This document shows positions 27,808 through 36,463 of a stretch of DNA of 64,000 nt, in pieces. A program made the translations under genes and the position numbers. The notes under the pieces were generated by a model. The model did no database searches. It was not told the origin of the DNA and saw only the letters and a program-made list of their open reading frames with translations. Within the stretch, counting starts at the first letter, position 1. Each line of letters starts with the position of its first letter. This DNA is from Actinobacillus succinogenes 130Z (GTDB lineage: Bacteria > Pseudomonadota > Gammaproteobacteria > Enterobacterales > Pasteurellaceae): assembly GCF_000017245.1 (NCBI RefSeq), contig NC_009655.1, positions 930,001 to 994,000 of the forward strand, in the 5' to 3' direction.

Positions 27808-29274
27808 ATGTCATTACGTATTAAAACGGAAGCTTTAACCTTTGACGACGTGCTTCTTGTCCCTGCACATTCTACCGTACTGCCTAACACCGCAGATCTT
27901 TCCACTCAATTAACCAAAGAAATCCGCTTGAATATTCCGATGCTTTCCGCCGCGATGGATACCGTGACGGAAGCGAAATTGGCGATTGCGCTGGCGCAGG
28001 AGGGCGGTATCGGGTTTATCCATAAAAATATGTCTATCGAACGTCAGGCGGATCGCGTACGTCGGGTGAAAAAATTTGAAAGCGGTATCGTGTCCGAACC
28101 GGTCACGGTTTCTCCTGAATTATCTCTTGGCGAACTGGCACAATTAGTGAAGAAAAACGGTTTTGCCGGTTATCCCGTTATTGATCAAAATGATAATTTG
28201 GTGGGCATTATCACCGCACGCGATACCCGCTTTGTCAAAGATTTAAACAAAACCGTAGCGGAAGTGATGACGTCGAAAGACAAACTGGTTACGGTGAAAG
28301 AAGGGGCGAAACGCGAAGATATTATCGCTTTAATGCACAGCCACCGCGTAGAAAAAGTGCTGGTGGTGGACGATAACTTCAAATTAAAAGGTATGATCAC
28401 TGTTAAAGATTTTCAGAAAGCGGAACAAAAACCTAACGCCTGTAAAGACGAATTCGGCCGTTTGCGTGTGGGTGCGGCGGTAGGTGCCGGTGCGGGTAAC
28501 GAAGAGCGTATCGAAGCGTTAGTCAAAGCGGGCGTGGATGTGCTGTTAATCGATTCTTCACATGGTCATTCCGAAGGCGTATTGCAACGGGTGCGCGAAA
28601 CCCGTGCGAAATATCCGGATTTACCGATTATTGCCGGTAATATCGCTACTGCAGAAGGCGCAAAAGCTCTTGCAGAAGCCGGTGCCAGTGCGGTAAAAGT
28701 GGGGATTGGACCGGGTTCTATCTGTACCACCCGTATCGTAACCGGTGTCGGCGTGCCGCAAATCACCGCAATTTCTGAGGCGGCGGACGCCTTGGAAGGC
28801 ACCGGTATTCCGGTTATCGCCGACGGCGGTATCCGTTTTTCCGGCGATATCGCTAAAGCGATCGCCGCCGGTGCGACCTGTGTGATGGTGGGATCTATGT
28901 TTGCCGGTACGGAAGAGGCGCCGGGCGAAATCGAATTATATCAAGGCCGTTCTTACAAATCATACCGCGGTATGGGGTCATTAGGCGCCATGGCGAAAGG
29001 TTCCGCCGATCGTTATTTCCAAACCGACAATGCCGCCGATAAACTGGTACCGGAAGGTATTGAAGGCCGCATTGCCTACAAAGGTTTCCTCAAAGAAATC
29101 ATTCTGCAACAAATGGGCGGTTTGCGTTCGTGCATGGGCTTAACCGGCTGCGCAACCATCGATGAGTTACGTACCAAAGCGGAATTCGTCCGTATCAGCG
29201 GAGCGGGGATTAAAGAAAGTCACGTACACGATGTGACCATTACCAAAGAAGCGCCGAATTATCGTATGGGTTAA
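27808..29274 (+). CDS. guaB: IMP dehydrogenase
   Basis: Oxidises IMP to XMP, the committed step to GMP. The TIM barrel starts TFDDVLLVPAHS. Two CBS domains are inserted at about residues 93-205 (EPVTVSPELSLGEL..., MTSKDKLVTVKEG). The active-site loop has Cys in GPGSICTTRIVTGVG (near residue 306), followed by IADGGIRFSGDIAKA. It is 488 residues, as in E. coli. Unusually, guaA is not the next gene; a transporter and a GFA-type protein lie between. Confidence 0.97.
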   Translation: MSLRIKTEALTFDDVLLVPAHSTVLPNTADLSTQLTKEIRLNIPMLSAAMDTVTEAKLAIALAQEGGIGFIHKNMSIERQADRVRRVKKFESGIVSEPVTVSPELSLGELAQLVKKNGFAGYPVIDQNDNLVGIITARDTRFVKDLNKTVAEVMTSKDKLVTVKEGAKREDIIALMHSHRVEKVLVVDDNFKLKGMITVKDFQKAEQKPNACKDEFGRLRVGAAVGAGAGNEERIEALVKAGVDVLLIDSSHGHSEGVLQRVRETRAKYPDLPIIAGNIATAEGAKALAEAGASAVKVGIGPGSICTTRIVTGVGVPQITAISEAADALEGTGIPVIADGGIRFSGDIAKAIAAGATCVMVGSMFAGTEEAPGEIELYQGRSYKSYRGMGSLGAMAKGSADRYFQTDNAADKLVPEGIEGRIAYKGFLKEIILQQMGGLRSCMGLTGCATIDELRTKAEFVRISGAGIKESHVHDVTITKEAPNYRMG

Positions 29275-29293
29275 GCGTTTAAATTAACCGTAG

Positions 29294-29318
29294 GGTGGGC
29301 TTGTTAGCCCACCTTTTT
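29294..29318 (+). terminator. guaB terminator
   Basis: GGTGGGCT and AGCCCACC form an 8-bp GC-rich stem with a 4-base loop followed by TTTTT, about 20 bases after the guaB stop. It would uncouple guaB from the downstream genes. Confidence 0.85.
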
Positions 29319-29383
29319 GAGTTAAAGTGCGGTTGAAATTTGTAAAGTTTTTGCCGGGAATTTCAGTTTTACGTTAATTAAAC

Positions 29384-30271
29384 ATGAATAACCGTTTTGT
29401 TATTGCCATCGTTTATATGGTGCTTAGCGGATTGGCATTTCCGATTATTCGTTATGTCAGTTTGCATTTTCATGTATTAAATAATAATGCGGTAAGGCTT
29501 TTATCCGCAGGTATTGTTTTTATTTTTATTGCCCTTTGGAAATTCCGACAACAGGTCGAGTACGTATTAAGAAATCCTAAGGTGATGTTTAATTTGTTGA
29601 TCATTGCCGTGATTATGTTTTTTAACATTTATCTTTCCACCGAAGGACTGAAATATACGACAGCGCTGACGGGCAGTATCTTCGGTATTATTATGATGCC
29701 GGTAGCAATGATTATGGCTGCGTTTTTTTATCGAGACGAGCGCGAACATTTAAAATCATCACGTTTTTATCTGGGCGCTTTAATCGCGCTTATCAGTTCT
29801 TTCGCTTTTGTGTTGGGTAACGATAATCAGGGCGAAAGTATCGATTTGGTGAAAGGTACGTTGTTGCTGACCGGCTGGATCGTTGTTCAACCGATTCAGA
29901 ATCTTATTGTGAAAAAAGTAGCGAAAAATATTCATTCTATTGTCATCAGCGCTTCAACGGCAACCCTGTCCGGCTTAATTTATCTGGCTACAGCCAGCCG
30001 GACCGGTGTGATATATCAGTTATCCGAAGTCGGTTCGTCTATGTTAATTATTCTGATAGTGGCGGGTATTTATTGTTTGATGACGGGGATGTTTTTAGCC
30101 TTTTACATCGTGCAAAAACAAGGATTGGTTTTCTTCAATATTTTGCAATTACTGGTGCCTGTTTCCACCGCGATTATCGGTTTTATTATGCTGGGCGAAA
30201 CCGTCAGTTTTTATCAGGTGATTGCCATGATATCGGTTATGCTCGGATGCTTTATTGCGTTGAGAAAATAA
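29384..30271 (+). CDS. EamA/DMT-family transporter
   Basis: Membrane protein of 295 residues with about ten hydrophobic segments and the two-repeat layout of the drug/metabolite transporter superfamily (IAIVYMVLSGLAFPIIRYVS at the start; LVPVSTAIIGFIMLGETVS near the end). The substrate is unknown. It is inserted with the next gene between guaB and guaA. No strong ribosome site precedes the ATG at 29384. Confidence 0.8.
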   Translation: MNNRFVIAIVYMVLSGLAFPIIRYVSLHFHVLNNNAVRLLSAGIVFIFIALWKFRQQVEYVLRNPKVMFNLLIIAVIMFFNIYLSTEGLKYTTALTGSIFGIIMMPVAMIMAAFFYRDEREHLKSSRFYLGALIALISSFAFVLGNDNQGESIDLVKGTLLLTGWIVVQPIQNLIVKKVAKNIHSIVISASTATLSGLIYLATASRTGVIYQLSEVGSSMLIILIVAGIYCLMTGMFLAFYIVQKQGLVFFNILQLLVPVSTAIIGFIMLGETVSFYQVIAMISVMLGCFIALRK

Positions 30272-30357
30272 TATTCAGGCGTATCGGGATAAAGTAGAAT
30301 AAGACTGTTTTACAGTAAAAATTTCAATGCGTTAGCGTAATATCAGGGAGCGACTAA

Positions 30358-30756
30358 ATGAAAGGTCAATGTTTATGTGGAGCGGTCTCTGTAACCGTAC
30401 CGAAAAATAAAAATGTTCATGCCTGCCATTGCGGAATGTGTATTAAATGGAGCGGCAGCCCGTTATTTTCGTTGAGCTGTCAACAGAAACCGGATATTTC
30501 AGGGGCTGACTTTATTCAATGTTATCAGTCTTCCGAGTGGGCCGAACGTGCTTTTTGTAAACAATGCGGCACACATTTGTACTATCATTTGCTCGGCACG
30601 GATAATTATGAATTATCCGTCGGTTTATTTACAGCGGAAAATGAATTTAATTTAGAACAAGAAATTTATATTGATAAAAAACCAGGTTTTTATTATTTGG
30701 GCAATGATGTGCCTAAATTAACGGAAAAAGAGTTTTTAGCTAAATTAGGCTTATAG
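30358..30756 (+). CDS. GFA-domain (CENP-V/GFA family) zinc protein
   Basis: Small cytosolic protein (132 residues) of the family named after glutathione-dependent formaldehyde-activating enzyme. The zinc-binding cysteines are clear: CLCGAV near residue 4, CHCGMCIKWSGSPL near 23, and FCKQCGTHLYYH near 62. Most members lack a proven activity, and many have lost glutathione binding, so formaldehyde metabolism should not be assumed. It lies 44 bases before guaA. Confidence 0.85.
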   Translation: MKGQCLCGAVSVTVPKNKNVHACHCGMCIKWSGSPLFSLSCQQKPDISGADFIQCYQSSEWAERAFCKQCGTHLYYHLLGTDNYELSVGLFTAENEFNLEQEIYIDKKPGFYYLGNDVPKLTEKEFLAKLGL

Positions 30757-30800
30757 CAGACGGTTAAATTTTTAGCATTTTTGATAAAACAGAGAACAAA

Positions 30801-32372
30801 ATGGACAACATTCACAACCATAAAATCTTAATCCTCGACTTCGGTTCACAATATACCCAACTGATCGCACGCCGTGTGCGCGAAATCGGGGTTTACTGCG
30901 AACTTTGGGCGTGGGACGTAACGGAGCAACAAATCCGTGAATTTAACCCGACCGGGATTATCCTTTCCGGCGGCCCGGAAAGTACCACGGAAAATGACAG
31001 TCCGCGAGCGCCGGAATATGTATTCGACGCCGGCGTGCCGGTGCTAGGTGTGTGTTACGGCATGCAGACTATGGCGATGCAGCTTGGCGGGTTAACCGAA
31101 GGTTCGGCTCATCGAGAATTCGGTTATGCACAAGTGGATTTACAGGCAACGGACAGTTTATTCGCACAATTAAATGATGATTTAGATTCAGCTCAACCGA
31201 AATTAGACGTTTGGATGAGCCATGGTGATAAAGTAACCCGTTTACCGGAAGGTTTTCAGGTGACCGGAACCACACCGACTTGTCCGATCGCCGCGATGTC
31301 CGACGAAAAGCGTCATTTCTACGGTGTACAGTTCCATCCGGAAGTCACCCATACCAAAAGCGGTTTAGCGTTGTTAACTAATTTCGTTGTTAACATTTGT
31401 GGTTGTGCCACCAACTGGACGCCTGAAAATATTATCGAGGACGCTGTTGCCCGTATTAAAGCGCAAGTGGGCGACGATGAAGTGATTTTAGGGTTATCGG
31501 GCGGCGTGGATTCCTCCGTTACCGCATTGTTATTACATCGTGCCATCGGCAAAAATCTGCACTGCGTATTCGTGGATAACGGTTTATTACGTCTTAACGA
31601 AGGCGACCAAGTGATGGAAATGTTCGGTGATAAATTCGGTTTGAACATTATTCGCGTAAATGCGGAAGAACGCTTCTTAGACGCTCTGAAAGGTATTCAC
31701 GATCCGGAAGCTAAACGTAAAATGATCGGCAAAGTATTTGTGGACGTATTCGACGAAGAATCTCACAAACAAACCAGCGTTAAATGGTTGGCGCAAGGTA
31801 CGATTTACCCGGATGTAATCGAATCCGCCGCCAGTAAAACCGGCAAAGCTCACGTAATCAAATCGCACCACAATGTCGGCGGTTTGCCGGATTATATGAA
31901 ACTCGGCTTGGTCGAGCCGTTGCGTGAATTGTTCAAAGACGAAGTACGCAAAATCGGCTTGGCACTCGGCTTACCTGCCGAAATGCTCAACCGCCACCCG
32001 TTCCCGGGTCCCGGTTTAGGTGTACGTGTATTGGGTGAAATCAAAAAAGAATATTGCGATTTACTGCGTAAAGCCGACGCCATTTTCATCGAAGAATTGT
32101 ACAACTCGGGCTGGTACTACAAAGTGAGCCAAGCATTCACCGTATTCCTACCGGTGAAATCGGTCGGTGTGATGGGCGACGGGCGTAAATACGACTGGGT
32201 GGTCAGTTTACGTGCAGTAGAAACCATCGATTTTATGACCGCACATTGGGCGCAGCTGCCGTATGATTTATTAGGTAAAATCTCCAACCGCATTATCAAC
32301 GAAGTAGACGGCATTTCCCGCGTGGTGTATGACGTCAGCGGAAAACCGCCAGCAACGATTGAGTGGGAGTAG
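30801..32372 (+). CDS. guaA: GMP synthase (glutamine-hydrolysing)
   Basis: Aminates XMP to GMP. The class I glutaminase domain has Cys in GVCYGMQTMA (near residue 86) and His-Glu in VQFHPEVTHT. The ATP-pyrophosphatase domain has the PP-loop LSGGVDSSVTALL (near 235). The dimerisation domain contains RHPFPGPGLGVRVLGE and ends PPATIEWE. It is 523 residues against 525 in E. coli. Confidence 0.98.
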   Translation: MDNIHNHKILILDFGSQYTQLIARRVREIGVYCELWAWDVTEQQIREFNPTGIILSGGPESTTENDSPRAPEYVFDAGVPVLGVCYGMQTMAMQLGGLTEGSAHREFGYAQVDLQATDSLFAQLNDDLDSAQPKLDVWMSHGDKVTRLPEGFQVTGTTPTCPIAAMSDEKRHFYGVQFHPEVTHTKSGLALLTNFVVNICGCATNWTPENIIEDAVARIKAQVGDDEVILGLSGGVDSSVTALLLHRAIGKNLHCVFVDNGLLRLNEGDQVMEMFGDKFGLNIIRVNAEERFLDALKGIHDPEAKRKMIGKVFVDVFDEESHKQTSVKWLAQGTIYPDVIESAASKTGKAHVIKSHHNVGGLPDYMKLGLVEPLRELFKDEVRKIGLALGLPAEMLNRHPFPGPGLGVRVLGEIKKEYCDLLRKADAIFIEELYNSGWYYKVSQAFTVFLPVKSVGVMGDGRKYDWVVSLRAVETIDFMTAHWAQLPYDLLGKISNRIINEVDGISRVVYDVSGKPPATIEWE

Positions 32373-32437
32373 GTTGATAATTAGGCATAATGGATAAAAG
32401 TGTGGGTTTTACTCACTCTTTGTTCAAAAAGCCTTTT

Positions 32438-32479
32438 AATTAAGGGACTATCCTAGATATCTAGGATAGTCCCTTAATT
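32438..32479. repeat. Perfect 42-bp palindrome at the left edge of the accessory island
   Basis: The sequence is exactly self-complementary around the central GATATC at 32456-32461, with 21-bp arms and no loop. Each arm contains AGGGACTATCCTAGAT. It begins 66 bases after guaA and could serve as its terminator. The perfect symmetry with no loop also resembles two transposon ends joined back to back. Confidence 0.8.
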
Positions 32480-32583
32480 TATTACGAAAATATTCAAAAA
32501 TGCTGATTATTATAGTTTTATGTATAGCTGTGAGCGGTCATTTTTTAGCAAAAATTTTCGTAAATAAGAATAAATCTTATTTT

Positions 32584-32597
32584 GTGATGTAAATCAA
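32584..32597 (+). promoter_or_regulatory. FNR/CRP-like site upstream of the TorC-like gene
   Basis: GTGAT-GTAA-ATCAA matches the FNR box TTGAT-N4-ATCAA at nine of ten positions; read as a CRP box (TGTGA-N6-TCACA) it matches eight of ten. A TAATAT at 32620-32625 puts the likely start point near 32632, 41.5 bases from the site centre. That is the usual class II activation distance. Confidence 0.6.
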
Positions 32598-32663
32598 CGC
32601 ACTTTTTAGCAAAGTTGTGTAATATACAATCTATCATAAAATTAATTTCTGTGAGATTTACGA

Positions 32664-33287
32664 ATGAAAAAGTTATTACAGGTCATATTGCTCTTAATGC
32701 CAATCGGCTTATTTTTTCCGAATGGTACGTCGGCACATTCTCCTCTCTATACGGAAGAAGTTATTCCTTTATTTGCCGATGAAAATTTAAGCCAAGAAAT
32801 CGGGCAATTAGAAGCCGGGGCTGAAATAAAATTAGTGCAATCCACCGCAAAAGCCAGTCAAATTGAGCTGAATTTATGGCGAAAGACTAAAGGCTTTGGG
32901 CGAGTTTGGTATCATAGTTTTGCTAAAAATATTACCGATGTCGTTCTGAGTAAAGAATTTATGCAAAATAATCCGCCTTTAGAAATTATCGAACAAAAAG
33001 AAGACCCGAACACAGGCCTAATGTGGCAAAGAGTAAAAATGGACGCTTGGGTTAAAAAGTCAGATTTTACCAATGATTTAACCGATTTTTGGGCAAATGC
33101 GTCAAATACCTTTAAGAGCGAATGCAGCGTTTGCCATAAACAGCGCGATACTAAAATGCATAATGCCAATGAATGGGTTGCTGTTTTTAATGGGATGGTC
33201 GGTTTTACCGATATGGATGAAGAAATACAAAAGCAGGTGCTTCGCTATCTTCAAATGAATGCTTCTGATGCAGACACCGCCAAATAA
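32664..33287 (+). CDS. Periplasmic one-haem cytochrome c, homologous to the C-terminal domain of TorC/TorY
   Basis: Signal peptide at residues 1-24 (MKKLLQVILLLMPIGLF...TSAHS). One haem-c site, CSVCH, lies at residues 154-158. The body has an SH3-like part (PLFADENLSQEIGQLEAGAEI) and the block KEDPNTGLMWQRVKMDAWVKK, and the tail NEWVAVFNGMVGF is followed by LRYLQMNASD. These match what I remember of the monohaem C-terminal half of TorC. The tetrahaem NapC/NirT half that oxidises menaquinol is absent. It sits 11 bases before the reductase gene, so it is the likely direct electron donor, but its own reductant is not encoded in the window. Confidence 0.8.
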   Translation: MKKLLQVILLLMPIGLFFPNGTSAHSPLYTEEVIPLFADENLSQEIGQLEAGAEIKLVQSTAKASQIELNLWRKTKGFGRVWYHSFAKNITDVVLSKEFMQNNPPLEIIEQKEDPNTGLMWQRVKMDAWVKKSDFTNDLTDFWANASNTFKSECSVCHKQRDTKMHNANEWVAVFNGMVGFTDMDEEIQKQVLRYLQMNASDADTAK

Positions 33288-33298
33288 AGGAAAGAATT

Positions 33299-35776
33299 AT
33301 GCAACAGTCTCGCCGTCAATTTTTAAAAAATATGTCTATTATAGCAGGCAGCTTCGCGATGCCGAGTTTTTTAATTCCTCGTGAAGCGAATGCTCAACTG
33401 CCTACACCAGAATGGAAGGTAACAGGTTGTCAATGGGGAGCTGTGCGAGCCAAGGTGGAAAATGGACGTGTCAGCGAAATCAAACCTTTTGAATTTGATA
33501 AACACCCAACCGAGATGATTAACGGTATTAAAGATATTCTCTATGGCGAAACCCGTGTGCGTTATCCGATGGTGTGGGTGGATTGGCTGAAGAACCGTCA
33601 AAATAGCGACCGCTCACGCCGTGGCGATAACCGTTTTGTGCGAGTCAGCTGGAAAGAGGCGTTAGATCTATTCTATGAAGAGCTTGAGCGTATGCAGAAA
33701 GATTACGGCCCGTGGGCATTGCATACGGGTAACGTTGGCTGGCGTTCGTCAGGGCAGTTCCACAGTTGCGGTAATCATATGATTCGGGCGATTGCAATGC
33801 ACGGGGCAAGTGTCGGTACAGTCAGTGACTATTCTACCGGAGCGGGCCAAACTATTCTGCCGTATGTATTGGGCGATACCGAAGTCTATTCGCAAGGGAC
33901 TTCGTGGGAGATTATCTTAAAAGAAACGGAAAATTTAATCTTCTGGGCAAGTGATCCGGTAAAAAATCTGCAAGTCGGTTGGAACTGTGAAACGCATGAG
34001 GCTTACGCTTATTTAGAGCAGCTAAAACAGAAGGTGGCAGAGAAAAAAATCAATGTTATTTCCGTTGATCCAGTCAAAAGCAAAACCCAGAATTTCTTAG
34101 ACTGTGAACAGCTTTATGTCAATCCGCAAGCGGATATGCCGTTTATGTTGGCGATTGCCCACACTCTATATAAAGAGAATTTATACGATAAAGCATTTCT
34201 TGATGTTTATACCCTTGGTTTTGAAAAATTTGTACCGTATTTGTTAGGGGAAACCGAAGATAAAATCGAAAAAACACCGGAATGGGCGGTACCAATTTGC
34301 GGTATTTCGGCGGAAAAAATTCGTGAATTTGCAAGAATGTTGGCTGGCAAACGTACTCAGTTAATTTTCGGCTGGGCAATTCAACGCCAACAACACGGCG
34401 AACAGCCTTACTGGATGGGAGCGGTTCTGGCGGCAATGCTCGGGCAGATTGGTTTACCGGGCGGCGGCATTAGCTATGCACATCATTATAGTTCTATCGG
34501 CGTGCCAACCTCTGGAGCGGCAACGCCGGGATCATTCCCGTCTAATTTAGGTGAAGAACAAACCCCGAAATATACCAATAAAGATTACAAAGGTTATAGC
34601 GATGTGATTCCTGTTGCTCGTGTTACCGATTCACTTTTACAACCCGGGGAAAGCATTGATTACAACGGTAAGAAAATTGTTTATGCCCCTTATAAAATGG
34701 CAATTTTCACAGGCTGTAACCAATGGGGCAGACAGTCCGATCTGAATAAAATGAAAAAGGCATTTCAGCAGTTAGAAACCGTAGTAACGCTAAATTATAG
34801 CTGGACGGCAACCTGTCGCTTTGCCGATATTGTGTTGCCTGCCTGCACCCCATTTGAACGCAATGATATTGATACCTACGGTTCTTATAGCAATCGTGGT
34901 GTATTAGCAATGCACAAGCTGGTTGAGCCGATGTATGAATCTCGCTCCGATTTTGAGATTTTCAAAGATTTATGCAGCCGTTATGGCGAAGGAAAAGCGG
35001 AAGAATATTGCCAAAACTTAGATGAAATGGGCTGGCTGAACCGTTTATATACCGAATGCCGTCGTGCTAACCGTGGCAGATTTAAAATGCCGAGACAATT
35101 TGATGAGTTTTGGAAAACCGGCTACGTGTTATTCCCTGAAGGCAAACCTTGGGTTCGCCACGCCGATTTCCGTGAAGATCCGGAATTACACGCTTTAGGC
35201 ACACCGTCCGGCTTTATCGAAATTTACAGTACCAAAATTGCGAACTATGGCTATGATAACTGTAAAGGTCATCCAATGTGGTTTGAAAAAGACGAGCGTT
35301 CACACGGCGGTCCAAAATCAGACAAATTCCCGTTCTGGATGCAGTCTGTTCACCCTGACAAACGCTTGCATTCACAACTTTGTGAAGCTAAAAATTTACG
35401 TGAAACATATAGTGTACAAGGCAGAGAGCCGTTTTATATGAACCCGCAAGATGCGGAAAAACTGGGTATAAAAGACGGCGATTTAGTGCGGGTATTTAAT
35501 GAGCGAGGACAAGTGCTGGTTGGGGCGGTATTATCCGATGATTTCCCAAGCGGTGTGGTTCGCTTACAAGAAGGAGCGTGGTATTCGCCTGTCGATGAAA
35601 GCATTGGGGCATTAGATACCTACGGTTGCCCGAATACGCTTACCCTTGATATCGGGGCTTCAAAACTTTCACAAGCCACTTGTGTCAGCACCTGTTTAGT
35701 CAATGTGGAAAAATGGCAAGGCGATGTACCTGTACCGAACGGTTTTACCGGCCCTGTTGAGGTGACCCACCAATGA
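33299..35776 (+). CDS. torA: Molybdopterin S-/N-oxide reductase, TorA/BisC/MtsZ family
   Basis: Periplasmic terminal reductase of 825 residues that uses bis-MGD molybdenum to reduce TMAO or sulfoxides. A twin-arginine signal is seen at residues 4-10 (SRRQFLK), ending near ANA at 30-32. The molybdenum-ligand Ser is Ser179 in SDYSTGAG. Strong TorA-like blocks include GDNRFVRVSWKEALDLFYEELER, MLGQIGLPGGG, CRFADIVLPA, and QSVHPDKRLHSQLCE. No N-terminal Fe-S motif is present, as expected for this family. TMAO, biotin sulfoxide or methionine sulfoxide could each be the substrate. The downstream torD-like gene overlaps by four bases. Confidence 0.88.
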   Translation: MQQSRRQFLKNMSIIAGSFAMPSFLIPREANAQLPTPEWKVTGCQWGAVRAKVENGRVSEIKPFEFDKHPTEMINGIKDILYGETRVRYPMVWVDWLKNRQNSDRSRRGDNRFVRVSWKEALDLFYEELERMQKDYGPWALHTGNVGWRSSGQFHSCGNHMIRAIAMHGASVGTVSDYSTGAGQTILPYVLGDTEVYSQGTSWEIILKETENLIFWASDPVKNLQVGWNCETHEAYAYLEQLKQKVAEKKINVISVDPVKSKTQNFLDCEQLYVNPQADMPFMLAIAHTLYKENLYDKAFLDVYTLGFEKFVPYLLGETEDKIEKTPEWAVPICGISAEKIREFARMLAGKRTQLIFGWAIQRQQHGEQPYWMGAVLAAMLGQIGLPGGGISYAHHYSSIGVPTSGAATPGSFPSNLGEEQTPKYTNKDYKGYSDVIPVARVTDSLLQPGESIDYNGKKIVYAPYKMAIFTGCNQWGRQSDLNKMKKAFQQLETVVTLNYSWTATCRFADIVLPACTPFERNDIDTYGSYSNRGVLAMHKLVEPMYESRSDFEIFKDLCSRYGEGKAEEYCQNLDEMGWLNRLYTECRRANRGRFKMPRQFDEFWKTGYVLFPEGKPWVRHADFREDPELHALGTPSGFIEIYSTKIANYGYDNCKGHPMWFEKDERSHGGPKSDKFPFWMQSVHPDKRLHSQLCEAKNLRETYSVQGREPFYMNPQDAEKLGIKDGDLVRVFNERGQVLVGAVLSDDFPSGVVRLQEGAWYSPVDESIGALDTYGCPNTLTLDIGASKLSQATCVSTCLVNVEKWQGDVPVPNGFTGPVEVTHQ

Positions 35777-36354
35777 TTGCGTTAGAAAAAGATGAAAAAC
35801 TGCTTATTCTAAACTGGTTACGTAATCTGCTCGCTCGGGAACTCTCAGACGAGCAATTACAAACCTTACAAGCGGTCGAATTTTCTCAGTTTTTTGCATT
35901 TTTAGCTGAAATCGGCTTTGAGAAGCAAAGTTCGGCCCTGCAACAAGAGATTCAAAAAATCGCTTTATTCCAACACCCTCGTTTAGAGTTAGCCGCCGAT
36001 TTTACCCAATGTTTCTTACTTGAAGGTAAAGTCAGTGCTTTGCCTTATGCTTCAGCCTATTTAGATGGGCAGAGCCTAAAACAAAATCTGGCAAAAATGG
36101 ATCGATACCTTGAACATTTCCAGCTACAAATCAACCGCCAAACCAATGAGCCAAGCGATCATCTGGTTGTTTATTTAGAAGTATTGATTAAGTTGCTCGA
36201 ACAAAATAAAACAACGGAAGCAAAAGAGTTTATTCAGCAACAGTTACTCACTTGGTTCCCTCAATTTGCCGCAAAAACAGAAAAGACGAATATCCGCACA
36301 AACTTCTATCCTATTTTGGTTAAACTGTTATTTGCGGTTTTGCAAAATTTTTAA
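35773..36354 (+). CDS. torD: TorD-family chaperone for the molybdoreductase
   Basis: All-helical cytosolic chaperone (193 residues) that binds the Tat signal of the apo-reductase until the cofactor is inserted. The family pattern LPYASAYLDG lies near residue 96, and NEPSDHLVVYLEVL lies near 135. The ATG overlaps the reductase stop in ATGA, indicating translational coupling. An exact Actinobacillus-type uptake signal, ACAAGCGGTC, lies in the gene at 35868-35877. Confidence 0.88.
   Translation: MIALEKDEKLLILNWLRNLLARELSDEQLQTLQAVEFSQFFAFLAEIGFEKQSSALQQEIQKIALFQHPRLELAADFTQCFLLEGKVSALPYASAYLDGQSLKQNLAKMDRYLEHFQLQINRQTNEPSDHLVVYLEVLIKLLEQNKTTEAKEFIQQQLLTWFPQFAAKTEKTNIRTNFYPILVKLLFAVLQNF
35868..35876 (+). 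repeat. Actinobacillus-type DNA uptake signal (ACAAGCGGT)
   Basis: ACAAGCGGTCGAATTTT carries the exact 9-bp core and most of the extended consensus of the A. pleuropneumoniae-type signal. It is found inside the island, where the AAGTGCGGT type used elsewhere in the window is missing. Confidence 0.85.
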
Positions 36355-36392
36355 GAAATTTAATCGCTTGCCTAACAATTATTAATGATTTT

Positions 36393-36411
36393 GATAATAA
36401 TTCTCATTGAG
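36393..36411 (+). promoter_or_regulatory. Fur-like box upstream of the first binding-protein gene
   Basis: GATAATAATTCTCATTGAG matches the 19-bp consensus GATAATGATAATCATTATC at 13 positions, with both GATAAT and TCATT halves intact. It lies about 55 bases before the gene start. Confidence 0.55.
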
Positions 36412-36463
36412 GGGGTGTGTAGAGTTGGTTACAATCAATTCGAATTTTTTATTTGGAGACTAT

